DNA of 64,000 bases from Chthoniobacter flavus Ellin428 (lineage in GTDB: Bacteria; Verrucomicrobiota; Verrucomicrobiia; Chthoniobacterales; Chthoniobacteraceae): the NCBI RefSeq assembly GCF_000173075.1, contig NZ_ABVL01000015.1, forward strand, positions 62,001 to 126,000. The letters are read 5' to 3'. How positions within the stretch are numbered: the first letter of the stretch is position 1; every line of letters begins with the position of its first letter. The translations under genes were made by a program, and so were the position numbers. Under the pieces are notes generated by a model. It saw only the letters and a list, made by a program, of their open reading frames with translations, did not search any database and was not told where the DNA came from. This document shows positions 1-8,782 of the stretch, piece after piece.

Positions 1-753
1 CATGGCAAAGGATTCGTCCTCGATACCCCGGTGACGCGGATCGTGGACCTGGGCACCCGGTTCGGAGTCGAGGCGAAGCCCGATGGACTTACGGATGTCA
101 TGGTCCTCAAAGGCCGGGTCGAGTTGTTCAACCCCCGAAAACCGCAGCACGCTGCCGCGCTGGAGGAGGGTGAAGCGGTGCGGGTGGACGCGGCCCAGTC
201 TCTCGCGCGCATCGTCAATATCACAGGCAGCCTGAAACCTGGCGAGTGGTCCACGCACCTGCCGCCGGCAGACTGCAACATTGTCTCGGTGAGTGACGAC
301 TTCGGTGCGAGCGAGGGCTACCATTTCTATCGCACCGTGCCGCATGGATTGCGTCCCGGGGCCATGGTTTATACCAATCGCCGATACATCTGGGCCGCAG
401 CCGGCGGGCAGGAATTTCCCGCATCGTTACTGAACGCCGACGTCGTGCAGACGTTTTTCGGTGATCTCAAGCTGCCGTCCTACGCGATCGAGATCGTGGT
501 AGCGCGGCCGGTGGAGTTGTTTGTACTGATGCCGCGGCGAGGCATTCCCCAGCCGTGGCTAACCGAGAATTTCACTCGCACTGGCGAGGAACTTTTTCTG
601 GACGAACTCAATCCGGCGTCGCCTCCGCATGTATCCTTTGAGGTGTGGAAGCGCACCGTGCCGCAGGCCGGCAAGATCACGCTTGGCCCGGCCAACCGCA
701 CAGCCGACGGCAGGCCGTGCGGCATGTACGGCCTCGCCGCGAAGGCGTTGTGA
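1..753 (+). CDS. FecR-domain protein, C-terminal part (5' end outside window)
   Basis: The reading frame is open from base 1, so the visible 250 residues are the C-terminal part of a longer protein. The first ~65 residues (TPVTRIVDLGTRFGVEA, then VLKGRVELF and EEGEAVRVD) match the FecR domain, the periplasmic sensor part of FecR-type anti-sigma regulators. The remainder is a beta-rich tail of the kind seen in verrucomicrobial and planctomycetal FecR proteins, with no recognised catalytic motif. Such genes usually lie directly behind an ECF sigma-factor gene; that gene would be just upstream of this window (inference). The stop at 751-753 overlaps a possible GTG start of the next gene, so this protein probably shares an mRNA with the G8 protein. 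Confidence 0.8.
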   Translation, partial: HGKGFVLDTPVTRIVDLGTRFGVEAKPDGLTDVMVLKGRVELFNPRKPQHAAALEEGEAVRVDAAQSLARIVNITGSLKPGEWSTHLPPADCNIVSVSDDFGASEGYHFYRTVPHGLRPGAMVYTNRRYIWAAAGGQEFPASLLNADVVQTFFGDLKLPSYAIEIVVARPVELFVLMPRRGIPQPWLTENFTRTGEELFLDELNPASPPHVSFEVWKRTVPQAGKITLGPANRTADGRPCGMYGLAAKAL

Positions 754-764
754 ACCTGAATTTC

Positions 765-2792
765 ATGAAATCCCTCCATCGTCTCATCCGATCGTCGGCG
801 CTCGCGCTGCTGACATGTTGTTCGCTCGCGACCTTCGCTCAGACCACTGAACCGCCACTCGCGCGGTCCGCACAAAGCGGACGGTGGTCCGACCCCACGA
901 CTTGGGAGGAGGAAAAGGTGCCGCAAGCCGGTGCGAAGGTGCAGATTCGGGGCGGGCACCGAGTCGTCTACGATGTGGATTCCAGGCAGGCCATGCGCAC
1001 GGTTTTTGTGGCCGGAACCCTGACCTTTGCGAGTGATCGCGACACTTGCCTCGAAGTTGGTTTGCTCAAAATTCAACCAGGAAACAACACGACTGAAGAT
1101 GGCTTTGACTGCGACGCGCACCTTCCGGAGGTGGACCCGTCGCAGCCAAAGCCGGCCCTGGAAGTCGGCACCGCAGAACATCCAATCGATGCCAACCACA
1201 CAGCGTTGATCCGCCTGGTGTATTTCGAGGGCATGGACAAGGAGTCCTGCCCCGCGATCGTGGATTGCGGGGGGCGGATGGAGTTTCATGGTGCGGAGTT
1301 GAATCACACCTGGGTGAAGCTCGGGGCGCCCGCGAAGGTGGGCGATACGGTCATCACGCTGGCGGAATCCGTCACCGGCTGGCGCGTTGGCGATCGCGTT
1401 TTTCTCACCGCGACGACGCGGCAGAGCAAGGAATACAAAACATTCCGCCCGACGGTGCGCGATAACACCCAGACCGAGGAACGCCTCGTCCGCGCAGTGA
1501 ACGGGACGACGCTCACGCTCGATCAACCGCTCGCATTCGAGCACATCGCCGACGGCGCGTATCGCGGCGAGGTGGCGAATCTCAGCCGCAACGTCATCGT
1601 CGAATCCGCCGATCCGGCAAAGGCGCGCGGGCACACGATGTATCATCGCGGCTCGGCGGGCGCGATCAGCTACACGGAGTTTCGGCACCTCGGAAAGGAA
1701 GGCGTGCTCGGGCGTTACAGCATTCATTTTCACCTCTGCCGCGACACCATGCGGGGCGCGTCGGTCATCGGCGCGAGCATCTGGGACAGCGGCAATCGTT
1801 GGATCACGATTCACGGCACGGACTATCTCATTGTGCGCGATTGCGTCGGCTATCAGAGCATCGGGCACGGGTTCTTTTTGGAAGACGGCACGGAGGTTTT
1901 CAATGTGCTCGATCACAACCTGGCAGTGCAGGCCTGCGCCGGGAAACCTCTTCCGAAACAAGTCCTGCCCTTCGATCACAATGATGGCGCGGGGTTTTGG
2001 TGGGCGAACAGCGAGAACACCTTCACGCGCAACGTCGCTGCCGAGTGCGACGAATACGGCTACCGTTTCCAAGCCCCACCCACAGCGGATTTCAATCTCA
2101 CGCTCAATGTCCCGCAGCCGGACGGCACGCGTCGCGCGACCGACATCCGCACGCTGCCCTTCGTGCGCTTCGAGGATAATGAAGCGCACTGCCAGCGCCG
2201 CCATTCCCTCAATCTCGGCGGTTTCAGTGCGGACTTGAAGGGTGATGTGGCTGGCGTCGGGCCTGATGGGCGGCACCCCTTTGTCATTCACAATTTCAAG
2301 GCTTGGGACGTTCACTGGCCGCTCCATTTGCGTTCGCCCTCGGTGATGCTGGACGGGCTCGACGTGCATCACGCGGAGTACGTCATGTGGAGAGCGAACT
2401 ATGTTCGACATGCTTACCGTCGCGTGACGCTCGACGACATTTCGCGCAACCCAGACCTGGAACCGACTGGCAAGCAGCCCGTCGCCGCAGACTATCCCGG
2501 TGAGTTGCAGCCGGTGGACGATCTCCCGCCGCAGACCGTCATCACCAGCGTCTCGCAAACGGATCGTGGCTGGCTCGTGCGCGGCACCACCAGCGACAAT
2601 GGCGTGGTCAAGCGTGTGCTGGTCAACGGGGGCGAGGCGCGGGCATTGCGGGAAAATTTCGCCGAGTGGGAAACGCTCCTGCCGGCGACGACGGCGCGCA
2701 CGGAACTGAAAGCGTTCGCCGAGGACGCCGCGGGAAACATCGAACAGCGTCCCCACATCCTCAGCATTCCCTCCGCGACGGTTCATCCATGA
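765..2792 (+). CDS. Secreted G8-domain / parallel beta-helix protein
   Basis: A 675-aa protein starting with a clear signal peptide (MKSLHRLIRSSALALLTCC, cleavage near ATFAQ). Residues ~36-105 (SGRWSDPTTWEEEKVPQAGAK, then GGHRVVYDVDS and FVAGTLTF) are a G8 domain, the conserved-glycine beta domain found in CEMIP/TMEM2 and PKHD1. The middle (residues ~200-560) carries a right-handed beta-helix with His/Asp-rich turns such as IHFHLCRDTM and IWDSGNRWITIHGTDYLIVRDC. The C-terminal ~90 residues look like an Ig-like fold. Animal G8 proteins of this architecture bind or cut hyaluronan, so a polysaccharide role outside the cell is plausible but not shown. An in-frame GTG at 750 overlapping the FecR stop is an alternative start. 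The stop overlaps the next start (ATGA at 2789). Confidence 0.85.
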   Translation: MKSLHRLIRSSALALLTCCSLATFAQTTEPPLARSAQSGRWSDPTTWEEEKVPQAGAKVQIRGGHRVVYDVDSRQAMRTVFVAGTLTFASDRDTCLEVGLLKIQPGNNTTEDGFDCDAHLPEVDPSQPKPALEVGTAEHPIDANHTALIRLVYFEGMDKESCPAIVDCGGRMEFHGAELNHTWVKLGAPAKVGDTVITLAESVTGWRVGDRVFLTATTRQSKEYKTFRPTVRDNTQTEERLVRAVNGTTLTLDQPLAFEHIADGAYRGEVANLSRNVIVESADPAKARGHTMYHRGSAGAISYTEFRHLGKEGVLGRYSIHFHLCRDTMRGASVIGASIWDSGNRWITIHGTDYLIVRDCVGYQSIGHGFFLEDGTEVFNVLDHNLAVQACAGKPLPKQVLPFDHNDGAGFWWANSENTFTRNVAAECDEYGYRFQAPPTADFNLTLNVPQPDGTRRATDIRTLPFVRFEDNEAHCQRRHSLNLGGFSADLKGDVAGVGPDGRHPFVIHNFKAWDVHWPLHLRSPSVMLDGLDVHHAEYVMWRANYVRHAYRRVTLDDISRNPDLEPTGKQPVAADYPGELQPVDDLPPQTVITSVSQTDRGWLVRGTTSDNGVVKRVLVNGGEARALRENFAEWETLLPATTARTELKAFAEDAAGNIEQRPHILSIPSATVHP

Positions 2793-3700
2793 ACATGCAC
2801 ACACGCCTTTCCCGTCGCTCCTCCAATCGACCTATGAACACGATGACAAAGCTGCTCTCGATCGCCCTTGTTTGCGTCCACGCCATCCACGCGGAAACAC
2901 CCGCGGGAAGCGGCAAGTATCCCCAGTGGGACGGCAAAGAATCCATCGCCGAATATGCCCAGCGAACCCATCTCGAACCGACGCTCACGCTGGATCTCGG
3001 CGGCGTGAAATGGGAGGGCGTGCTCATTCCTGCGGGCACTTTCGTTATGGGAAGCCCCGCAGGCGAGGCGAAGACGGAGAAGGAATCGAACCTCGAGAAG
3101 CGGCACCAGGTTACGATCACCAAGCCGTTTTACATCGGCAGATTCGAACTGACGCAGGGGCAATATCAAAAGGTGATGGGCGAAAATCCGAGCGGCAACA
3201 AAGGCGATGATCTCCCGGTGCACAACGTCGCCTGGCAAAACGCCCAGGACTTCTGCGACAAGCTCAGCAAGCAAGCCGGGCGGGATGTGCAACTCCCGAC
3301 CGAAGCGCAGTGGGAGTATGCCTGCCGTGCCGGAACCAAGACGGCATATTACACCGGAGGCACCCTCGCTGATTTGGATAAAGCAGCCTGGTACGGCGCG
3401 AACTCGGGTGGCAAACCACATCCCGGTGGACAGAAGTCAGCAAATGCCTGGGGTGTATTCGATATGCTCGGCAACATTCGCGAGTTCACGCGGGACTATT
3501 TCGTCGAAGCACCCCTCGGAGATGGAACCGACCCCATCGGACCGAAGGATGGGGACCCGAAAAATCATGTCGTGCGTGGTGGCGCTTACACCGCGAATGC
3601 GGCGATCGCGCTGAACTGCCGGGCGGCCACGCGAAGGCCGACTGAGTCATTGGCGATGACTGGCTTCCGCGTGATCGTGGCCTTGCCAGAAGGCAGGTGA
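2789..3700 (+). CDS. Secreted FGE-sulfatase (SUMF1-fold) domain protein, non-catalytic type
   Basis: 303 residues, with a second in-frame ATG at 2834 that opens directly on a signal peptide (MNTMTKLLSIALVCVHAIHA); either start works, and the 2789 ATG overlaps the preceding stop by 4 bp. The mature part is a formylglycine-generating-enzyme-like (C-type-lectin fold) domain: IPAGTFVMGS, then FELTQGQYQKVMG, LPTEAQWEYACRAGT, DMLGNIREFTRDYF, HVVRGGAY and TGFRV. The paired C-x(4)-C copper cysteines of true FGE near the C-terminal RGG motif are absent; only a lone NCRAA is seen. It should therefore not activate sulfatases and is more likely a binding or structural protein of the surrounding secreted locus (inference). 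Confidence 0.85.
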   Translation: MNMHTRLSRRSSNRPMNTMTKLLSIALVCVHAIHAETPAGSGKYPQWDGKESIAEYAQRTHLEPTLTLDLGGVKWEGVLIPAGTFVMGSPAGEAKTEKESNLEKRHQVTITKPFYIGRFELTQGQYQKVMGENPSGNKGDDLPVHNVAWQNAQDFCDKLSKQAGRDVQLPTEAQWEYACRAGTKTAYYTGGTLADLDKAAWYGANSGGKPHPGGQKSANAWGVFDMLGNIREFTRDYFVEAPLGDGTDPIGPKDGDPKNHVVRGGAYTANAAIALNCRAATRRPTESLAMTGFRVIVALPEGR

Positions 3701-3765
3701 GGCCCGCCTTCCGCCGAGATCTTCCGGCAAGCTCTTTCAACATCACCCCCCAAAAAGTTCCCCCT

Positions 3766-6700
3766 ATGACTCAAGCCATCACTTCCTTCCCCTCCGTCGC
3801 AACCCGGCATTTGCCACGAAACGGCATTCAGAAATGCCACTGGCTTTTCCTGCTGGTGGCATTGCTGGTCATCCACGGCACGCGGCTTTGGGCAGCGCCG
3901 CTCATTTTCAATTCGACGGAGAGCGCAACTCCCGGAGATCTGATTTACCTTCAGGGAGACAATTTCACGACCGGCGCGCAAGTCTGGGTGCACCTGGTGC
4001 TGCCGACCGACACCTCCCTCGTGCCCGATGTGCAACTCACGCCGCTCCTGACCAACACCAACCAGGAGATCACGGTGCGGCTGACCAAGGCGCTGCCTTT
4101 GGGACTTTACGCCGTGTGGGTGAAGGATCCGAGCTCCAATCTGAGCACGCCGGTCTTCATCAACCGCGCGCGGGCGATGAGCTTTGAGTTTGCCGAGGTG
4201 CCACCTGGCTACACCTTCCGGATCTTCGGGCGCAACCTGGTCTTGCCGAGGTCCTCACCGACTGTGACTTTCGTGAGTGGGACTAATTCTTATCCGGCGA
4301 CGGTAGTTACGACTTATCCCAACGATCCGTACGTCCTCCAGGTCACCGCTCCCGCCACGCTGCCAACAAGCGGGACCTTCACCGTCAAGGTCAGCAACGG
4401 TTACGGACACAACGCCAGCCTGGCCAATCCTTTCGACGTGACGCCGAGCGAACAAACGATCGCGGCCCGCAGCGGAGGGACCGATGTCTTCAACCTCGGC
4501 GTGCCTTGGGGACCCGACTTCGCGAATATCGCCGCCGACGTCATCAACGTCGTGACCAGCACCAATCCCCACACCGGTCTCGCCTATGGCGCGGACCCGA
4601 CAGGTGCGGCAAATTCAATCAACGCCATCCAACAGGCGATCTACGATGCCGGCAATCCCGCCCTCCACCCAAATGGAGCTACCGTCTACCTTCCCGCCGG
4701 CACATTCCTGATCAACCACAGCGGAGAAGCAATGACCTTTATCGGCAGCGCGGGCGTCACGATTAACCAACCGGCTTATGTCGAAATCCAACTCCCGGGC
4801 CATGTGGTGGTCAAGGGCGCGGGCGTGACCAGTACCACGATCAACGATGCGACCAGCGGTATGCCTTACCCGAACCGGGCAATGAACTACATACCGAATT
4901 CGAGCCTGCAGGGATTGCTCGATTTTACTTACAACCAAACGGCATCGGTGACCTCCACCACCCCACCGCCTATCTTCGTCTTAGTCGCCTCGGAGGTGTT
5001 TTGCAGCAATGTAAATTTCAATTTCGGCTTTAGCGCGCCTCCCAACGCTCAATGCGGTTCGTTCAGCATGGGACAGGGTGGCTGCCACAACCTACTTGCG
5101 CAAAACATCAACATGGATCATGGGCTCTTTGCAGTGGACGCCACGGTCGGCCTGGCCACCTATGCCGTCGTGCGCAATAACACGCTCACCCATCATGGCC
5201 CCTATTACCGCGAGCGGATTCTCATCTCCGGAATACAAAATATTCTCTTTGAGAACAATCACTGCACTCGCGACGGCTTGTGGCCCGGAACTGGGACTTC
5301 TTGCTATGAGCAAGGGGGTGTCGAGACAGGTCATCCGCCTTGCGCTACGGTGCTGAACAACACCTTCGACGCCGTCAATACCCCACTGTCATACAACAAT
5401 GACGGCGAGACGGTCCTCACCCAGGACCTCCCGCCGAACGGCGCCGACCTCGGAACGGCGAGCGCCGCGACTTCCACCACGCTGACGGACGCCACCAAGG
5501 CGTGGCCGGTGAATTATTTCATCGGGCAGACCGTGCGGATCACCAGCGGCACCGGGTCCGGGGAATCCGGGACGGTGACCGCCAACACGGCGACGACGCT
5601 GACTGTCGGCACGGCCTGGACGACAATACCGAATACCACGAGCAAATACTCCCTGGCGGTTACCCCCTACGATTTCGGCACGGTCAGCAGCGCCACCTCC
5701 ACTACCTTGACGGGCTCCAGTTCCAGCGGCGTCGGAACCTACTGGCCAGTCAGTGGCACCGGTCTGGCCGGCCAGGTCGTGGCTATCGTCAACGGCCCCG
5801 GTACCGGACAATGGCGCACCATCGCGAGCAATACTGCCAATACGCTTACCGTTACCACCCCTTGGGCCGAAATACCGACTAGCAGTAGCACCTACTCGGT
5901 CGGTGGTTACTGGGCGGATCGATTATTGGTGAAAGGCAACATTTTCCGCGACCAGCCGCGCGGGATTTCCATCTATACGGGAAGCCACGACTGCGCGGTG
6001 GTGGACAATATCCTCGAGAATACGGGCAACACGATTTACATCCGTTCCGACCAGCGGAATACGCTGGCCTCGGGCTGGTACGGGCGCATGAACCTGAGTT
6101 GGAGTGATGTAGTCGCCGATAACGCGGTTCTCGATACCACGGGGACCTGGGCTTCCACCGTCTCGGCGTCCCTCTATCAAACCACCGGGAGCGCGCTGGC
6201 GGGCTCACTCGTACTCGGCGTCGAATTCCGCCGGAACGTGCTCCTTTCGGACTTTGCCAATCAAACGGACTCGGCCATCGGGATGAAAGAGGGTTACAAT
6301 ACTTGGGGTCTCGATTCGAATCAGACTTTTACCGAAAGGAATATCCCCGGCCTCCTCGGCACAATTTTTGACGCCAACGAATCAGTGAATACCGCGACGA
6401 CCAACACCAACTCTCCCGCCTATCTCAATACCGATACTTACTACACAGCCTTCCAGAACCAGCTTAACCTCGGCACCTTCACCCTCACGCCCCTCCCTTA
6501 TTCCAACGCCACGCTGCCCGGAGCAAGCCATGCCTCGGTGGGCACGACGTGGAACGTGGACCCCATTGTCCTGCAGGCGGGTTTCAAGGGCTCGACCGGA
6601 AGCACCGGTGGCGCGACCGACATGTTCGATACGGGAGCGATGGGCACGCTCACGGCAGGCACCGGAACGTGTAGCATCGCCATCGTTTCCAACGCGCCGC

Positions 6701-7341
6701 TTACGAGCACCAGCGGCGCCTATCTGGAATGCAACCGCGGCACGAGCGGAAATCCTGGTCACGTCAACGTGACGCCCACCACCACCGGGACATCGTGGGG
6801 GCGCATCTTCGATTTCCGCACCGGACAATGGCTGGTGAACGGAGGTTACGACTTCTTTGTGCGGCCGCATGCGACGCCTAGCTCGGGGTTCATGCGTCCT
6901 CTCGACATCAGCAATAACGACTCTGCCCACGGATTGCGCCTGACCTTTGCCGCCGTCACCGCCTCGGAGTTGCGTGCGGAGATCATCACCGGAACGGGCG
7001 GCGGTGGCGTCACCCTCTACGGGAACTACCCAGGAGGATTTATCGCCGGGCAGATCTATCATATCGGCGTCACTTTCTCGACCAATCCCGCGACCGGCGT
7101 CACTACCGAGAAAATCTTCGCGGTCGCGGGCACCGGCGCGATCGATACTTCCACGACAACCAACCAACTTGGCACCACGACCTTCACCCTGAATCCGGCC
7201 GTGCTCGACGATACCGGCGGGTTTTTGAGCGGCGGCCTATGGTCATTCGGCGATGCTCCGGATCTCACCAACTCCGTGACCAACGACTACGACAGCTTCC
7301 GCCTCTGGTGGACCGACCCGGGAATCTTTCCGGCGCTGTAA
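3766..7341 (+). CDS. Large secreted pectate-lyase-3-like beta-helix protein
   Basis: 1191 residues from the ATG at 3766; residues ~25-45 (WLFLLVALLVIHGTRLWAA) are a signal peptide. Residues ~46-225 form two IPT/TIG-like beta domains. From ~275 (GADPTGAANSINAIQQAIYD, then ATVYLPAGTFLINHSG) a right-handed beta-helix of the pectate-lyase-3/tailspike class begins and runs to ~900. It is interrupted at residues ~562-714 by two copies of a ~70-residue module (TASAATSTTLTDATKAW and TVSSATSTTLTGSSSSG, each ending in a TLTV-W-IP segment). The C-terminal ~200 residues are a concanavalin/LamG-like sandwich. No catalytic residues can be assigned. It follows the FGE-fold gene by 65 bp. Polysaccharide binding or cleavage is the likeliest role. 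Confidence 0.8.
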   Translation: MTQAITSFPSVATRHLPRNGIQKCHWLFLLVALLVIHGTRLWAAPLIFNSTESATPGDLIYLQGDNFTTGAQVWVHLVLPTDTSLVPDVQLTPLLTNTNQEITVRLTKALPLGLYAVWVKDPSSNLSTPVFINRARAMSFEFAEVPPGYTFRIFGRNLVLPRSSPTVTFVSGTNSYPATVVTTYPNDPYVLQVTAPATLPTSGTFTVKVSNGYGHNASLANPFDVTPSEQTIAARSGGTDVFNLGVPWGPDFANIAADVINVVTSTNPHTGLAYGADPTGAANSINAIQQAIYDAGNPALHPNGATVYLPAGTFLINHSGEAMTFIGSAGVTINQPAYVEIQLPGHVVVKGAGVTSTTINDATSGMPYPNRAMNYIPNSSLQGLLDFTYNQTASVTSTTPPPIFVLVASEVFCSNVNFNFGFSAPPNAQCGSFSMGQGGCHNLLAQNINMDHGLFAVDATVGLATYAVVRNNTLTHHGPYYRERILISGIQNILFENNHCTRDGLWPGTGTSCYEQGGVETGHPPCATVLNNTFDAVNTPLSYNNDGETVLTQDLPPNGADLGTASAATSTTLTDATKAWPVNYFIGQTVRITSGTGSGESGTVTANTATTLTVGTAWTTIPNTTSKYSLAVTPYDFGTVSSATSTTLTGSSSSGVGTYWPVSGTGLAGQVVAIVNGPGTGQWRTIASNTANTLTVTTPWAEIPTSSSTYSVGGYWADRLLVKGNIFRDQPRGISIYTGSHDCAVVDNILENTGNTIYIRSDQRNTLASGWYGRMNLSWSDVVADNAVLDTTGTWASTVSASLYQTTGSALAGSLVLGVEFRRNVLLSDFANQTDSAIGMKEGYNTWGLDSNQTFTERNIPGLLGTIFDANESVNTATTNTNSPAYLNTDTYYTAFQNQLNLGTFTLTPLPYSNATLPGASHASVGTTWNVDPIVLQAGFKGSTGSTGGATDMFDTGAMGTLTAGTGTCSIAIVSNAPLTSTSGAYLECNRGTSGNPGHVNVTPTTTGTSWGRIFDFRTGQWLVNGGYDFFVRPHATPSSGFMRPLDISNNDSAHGLRLTFAAVTASELRAEIITGTGGGGVTLYGNYPGGFIAGQIYHIGVTFSTNPATGVTTEKIFAVAGTGAIDTSTTTNQLGTTTFTLNPAVLDDTGGFLSGGLWSFGDAPDLTNSVTNDYDSFRLWWTDPGIFPAL

Positions 7342-7537
7342 ACATAGGGGCCTTCCTCTCGTTGACAGCGGGCTTCTCGCCTGCGACTCGCAGCTCGTTG
7401 TTCCTGAAGCTCGCCGTTATGACAGCTCACCAGTGTCGTGCGGCGCAAATCATTAAACATACGCCGCCCTCGGGGAGGCGGGTTTTCCAACGAGACAAAT
7501 GTTGTAATACCTGCGCCGAAATACACTAGTTACTTTC

Positions 7538-8559
7538 ATGCGCTACCACTGCATCGTTATCGCCGCCGCATGTCTTCTGGCCTACCCGACGTCGGGCCAC
7601 GCCGAGCCGCCCGCCCGGATCTTCTTCGACACCGATATGGAGACCCGATTGCGACGATGCCGGGGCCATGGCGGTACTCCATGCCCCTCGCCGATCGGGG
7701 GGAGTGCGAGATCCTCGCAACGGTAGTGAGTGTGCGCGATCCGAATTCCGCCGCCACCGTCGATGCGATCAATACCTACTATGGCCGTCCGAATCTGCCG
7801 CTCGGCATGGTGAAAGGCGCGGGCGTGCTGGAGAAATCGCGCTACGTCAGCCACATCGCGGCGGATTTTCCGAATCATGTGAAATCCGCGGAGGATGTTC
7901 CCGATGCCACCCATATCTATCGCGCGGTGCTCGAGAAGCAGCCCGATCATTCGGTGACGATCGTCACCGTGGGCTATCTCACGAATCTCAAGAATTTGCT
8001 CGAGTTGCCGGAAAAGCACGGTCACGTCAGCGGTCTCGATCTGGTTAAAGCCAAGGTCGCGAAATGGGTTTGCATGGGCGGCAATTTCATCGGTATGCCG
8101 CCGAAGGATGATCTGAAGCTGGGCAACGTGAACTTTCAGCGGGACGCTGCCTCGGCGTTCGATGTCATTCATCATTGGCCGGGAGCAGTCGTGTTTGTCG
8201 GTCGCGAGATTGGCTCGGTACCGAGCGGACTCACGGCCGGTGCGTGCCTGGCGCAGACGCCTGCTGACAATCCAGTGCGCATGGCTTACTTCCACTATTT
8301 TGGCGGGCAGAAAAACCGGCACGTCGCGGATATCGTCACCACGCTCTACGCCGTGCGCGGACTGCGCGACTATTGGGACATGAGCACGTCCGGCACCATG
8401 GACCTGCACGAAAATATGACCTTCGAGTGGCAGCCCAAAGCCGATGCTTCTCAATCGTATCTTCTCAAAAAGCTCCCCGACGGGCACCCCAACGACCGCT
8501 ACATCGAATCGGTCCTCAACGAGTTGCTTACCCAACCACCGCAACACCGCGCGCCGTAG
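7538..8559 (+). pseudogene. Nucleoside hydrolase, disrupted by two +1 frameshifts
   Basis: The N-terminus (MRYHCIVIAAACLLAYPTSG, signal peptide, then ARIFFDTDM) is read in one frame and the ~285 residues from about 7688 to 8559 in another. Removing one C from the CCC at 7644-7646 and one from the CCCC at 7684-7687 restores a continuous frame reading DTDMETDCDDAGAMAVLHAL followed by ADRGECEILATV. This is the metal-binding aspartate motif and start of the inosine/uridine-preferring nucleoside hydrolase fold. The downstream part is intact (VTVGYLTNLKNLL, KVAKWVCMGGNF, DLHENMTFEWQP). Because the rest shows no decay, the gene is either very recently broken or the two C-run insertions are sequencing errors. 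As written it encodes no complete enzyme. Function, if repaired: hydrolysis of ribonucleosides outside the cytoplasm. Confidence 0.8.
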
Positions 8560-8600
8560 GCTGCATCGACCATGGCTAAATAAATAGCCGCCCCCCGCGC

Positions 8601-8658
8601 GTCATTCTTGAGCGGAGTGCCCGTTGGTGAGGTGGCAGGCACGGAGTCGAAAGTCTGC
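8601..8658 (+). repeat. Degenerate dispersed intergenic repeat (GAGCGGAG core)
   Basis: GTCATTCTTGAGCGGAG at 8601-8617 followed by ACGGAGTCGAAAGTCTGC at 8641 resembles a widespread intergenic repeat reading GTCATCCTGAGCGGAG...CGGAGTCGAAGG. Related copies lie at 29614-29663 (reverse orientation) and 52463-52485. No coding potential. Confidence 0.45.
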
Positions 8659-8673
8659 AATCCGCGCTCCCAT

Positions 8674-8760
8674 GTGTCGCCTTTCCTCTTTCCTCTTCCT
8701 TCTCTTTTCCCTATTTTTCGGCCTCTCCTCTCCCCCGCTCGCCTCCCCCGTTCTCCGTCC
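8674..8760 (+). repeat. Polypyrimidine tract with heptamer character
   Basis: About 85 bases made almost only of C and T on the + strand, beginning with repeats of CCTCTTT. It ends ~23 bases before the start of the dienelactone hydrolase gene and replaces any recognisable Shine-Dalgarno region. Similar pyrimidine heptamers precede pheS, the winged-helix regulator and the HAD gene in this window. Confidence 0.5.
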
Positions 8761-8782
8761 ACCCTCTGCCCCATTCCCAACC

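Noticed and set aside
480..2804. 774-codon minus-strand ORF opposite the G8 gene
   Set aside because: It is a high-GC shadow frame: His/Arg/Ala-rich, no family motifs, and opposite a gene with a signal peptide and G8 domain.
2789..3700. Active formylglycine-generating enzyme serving the sulfatase at 49297
   Set aside because: The copper-binding cysteine pair of FGE is absent from this protein.
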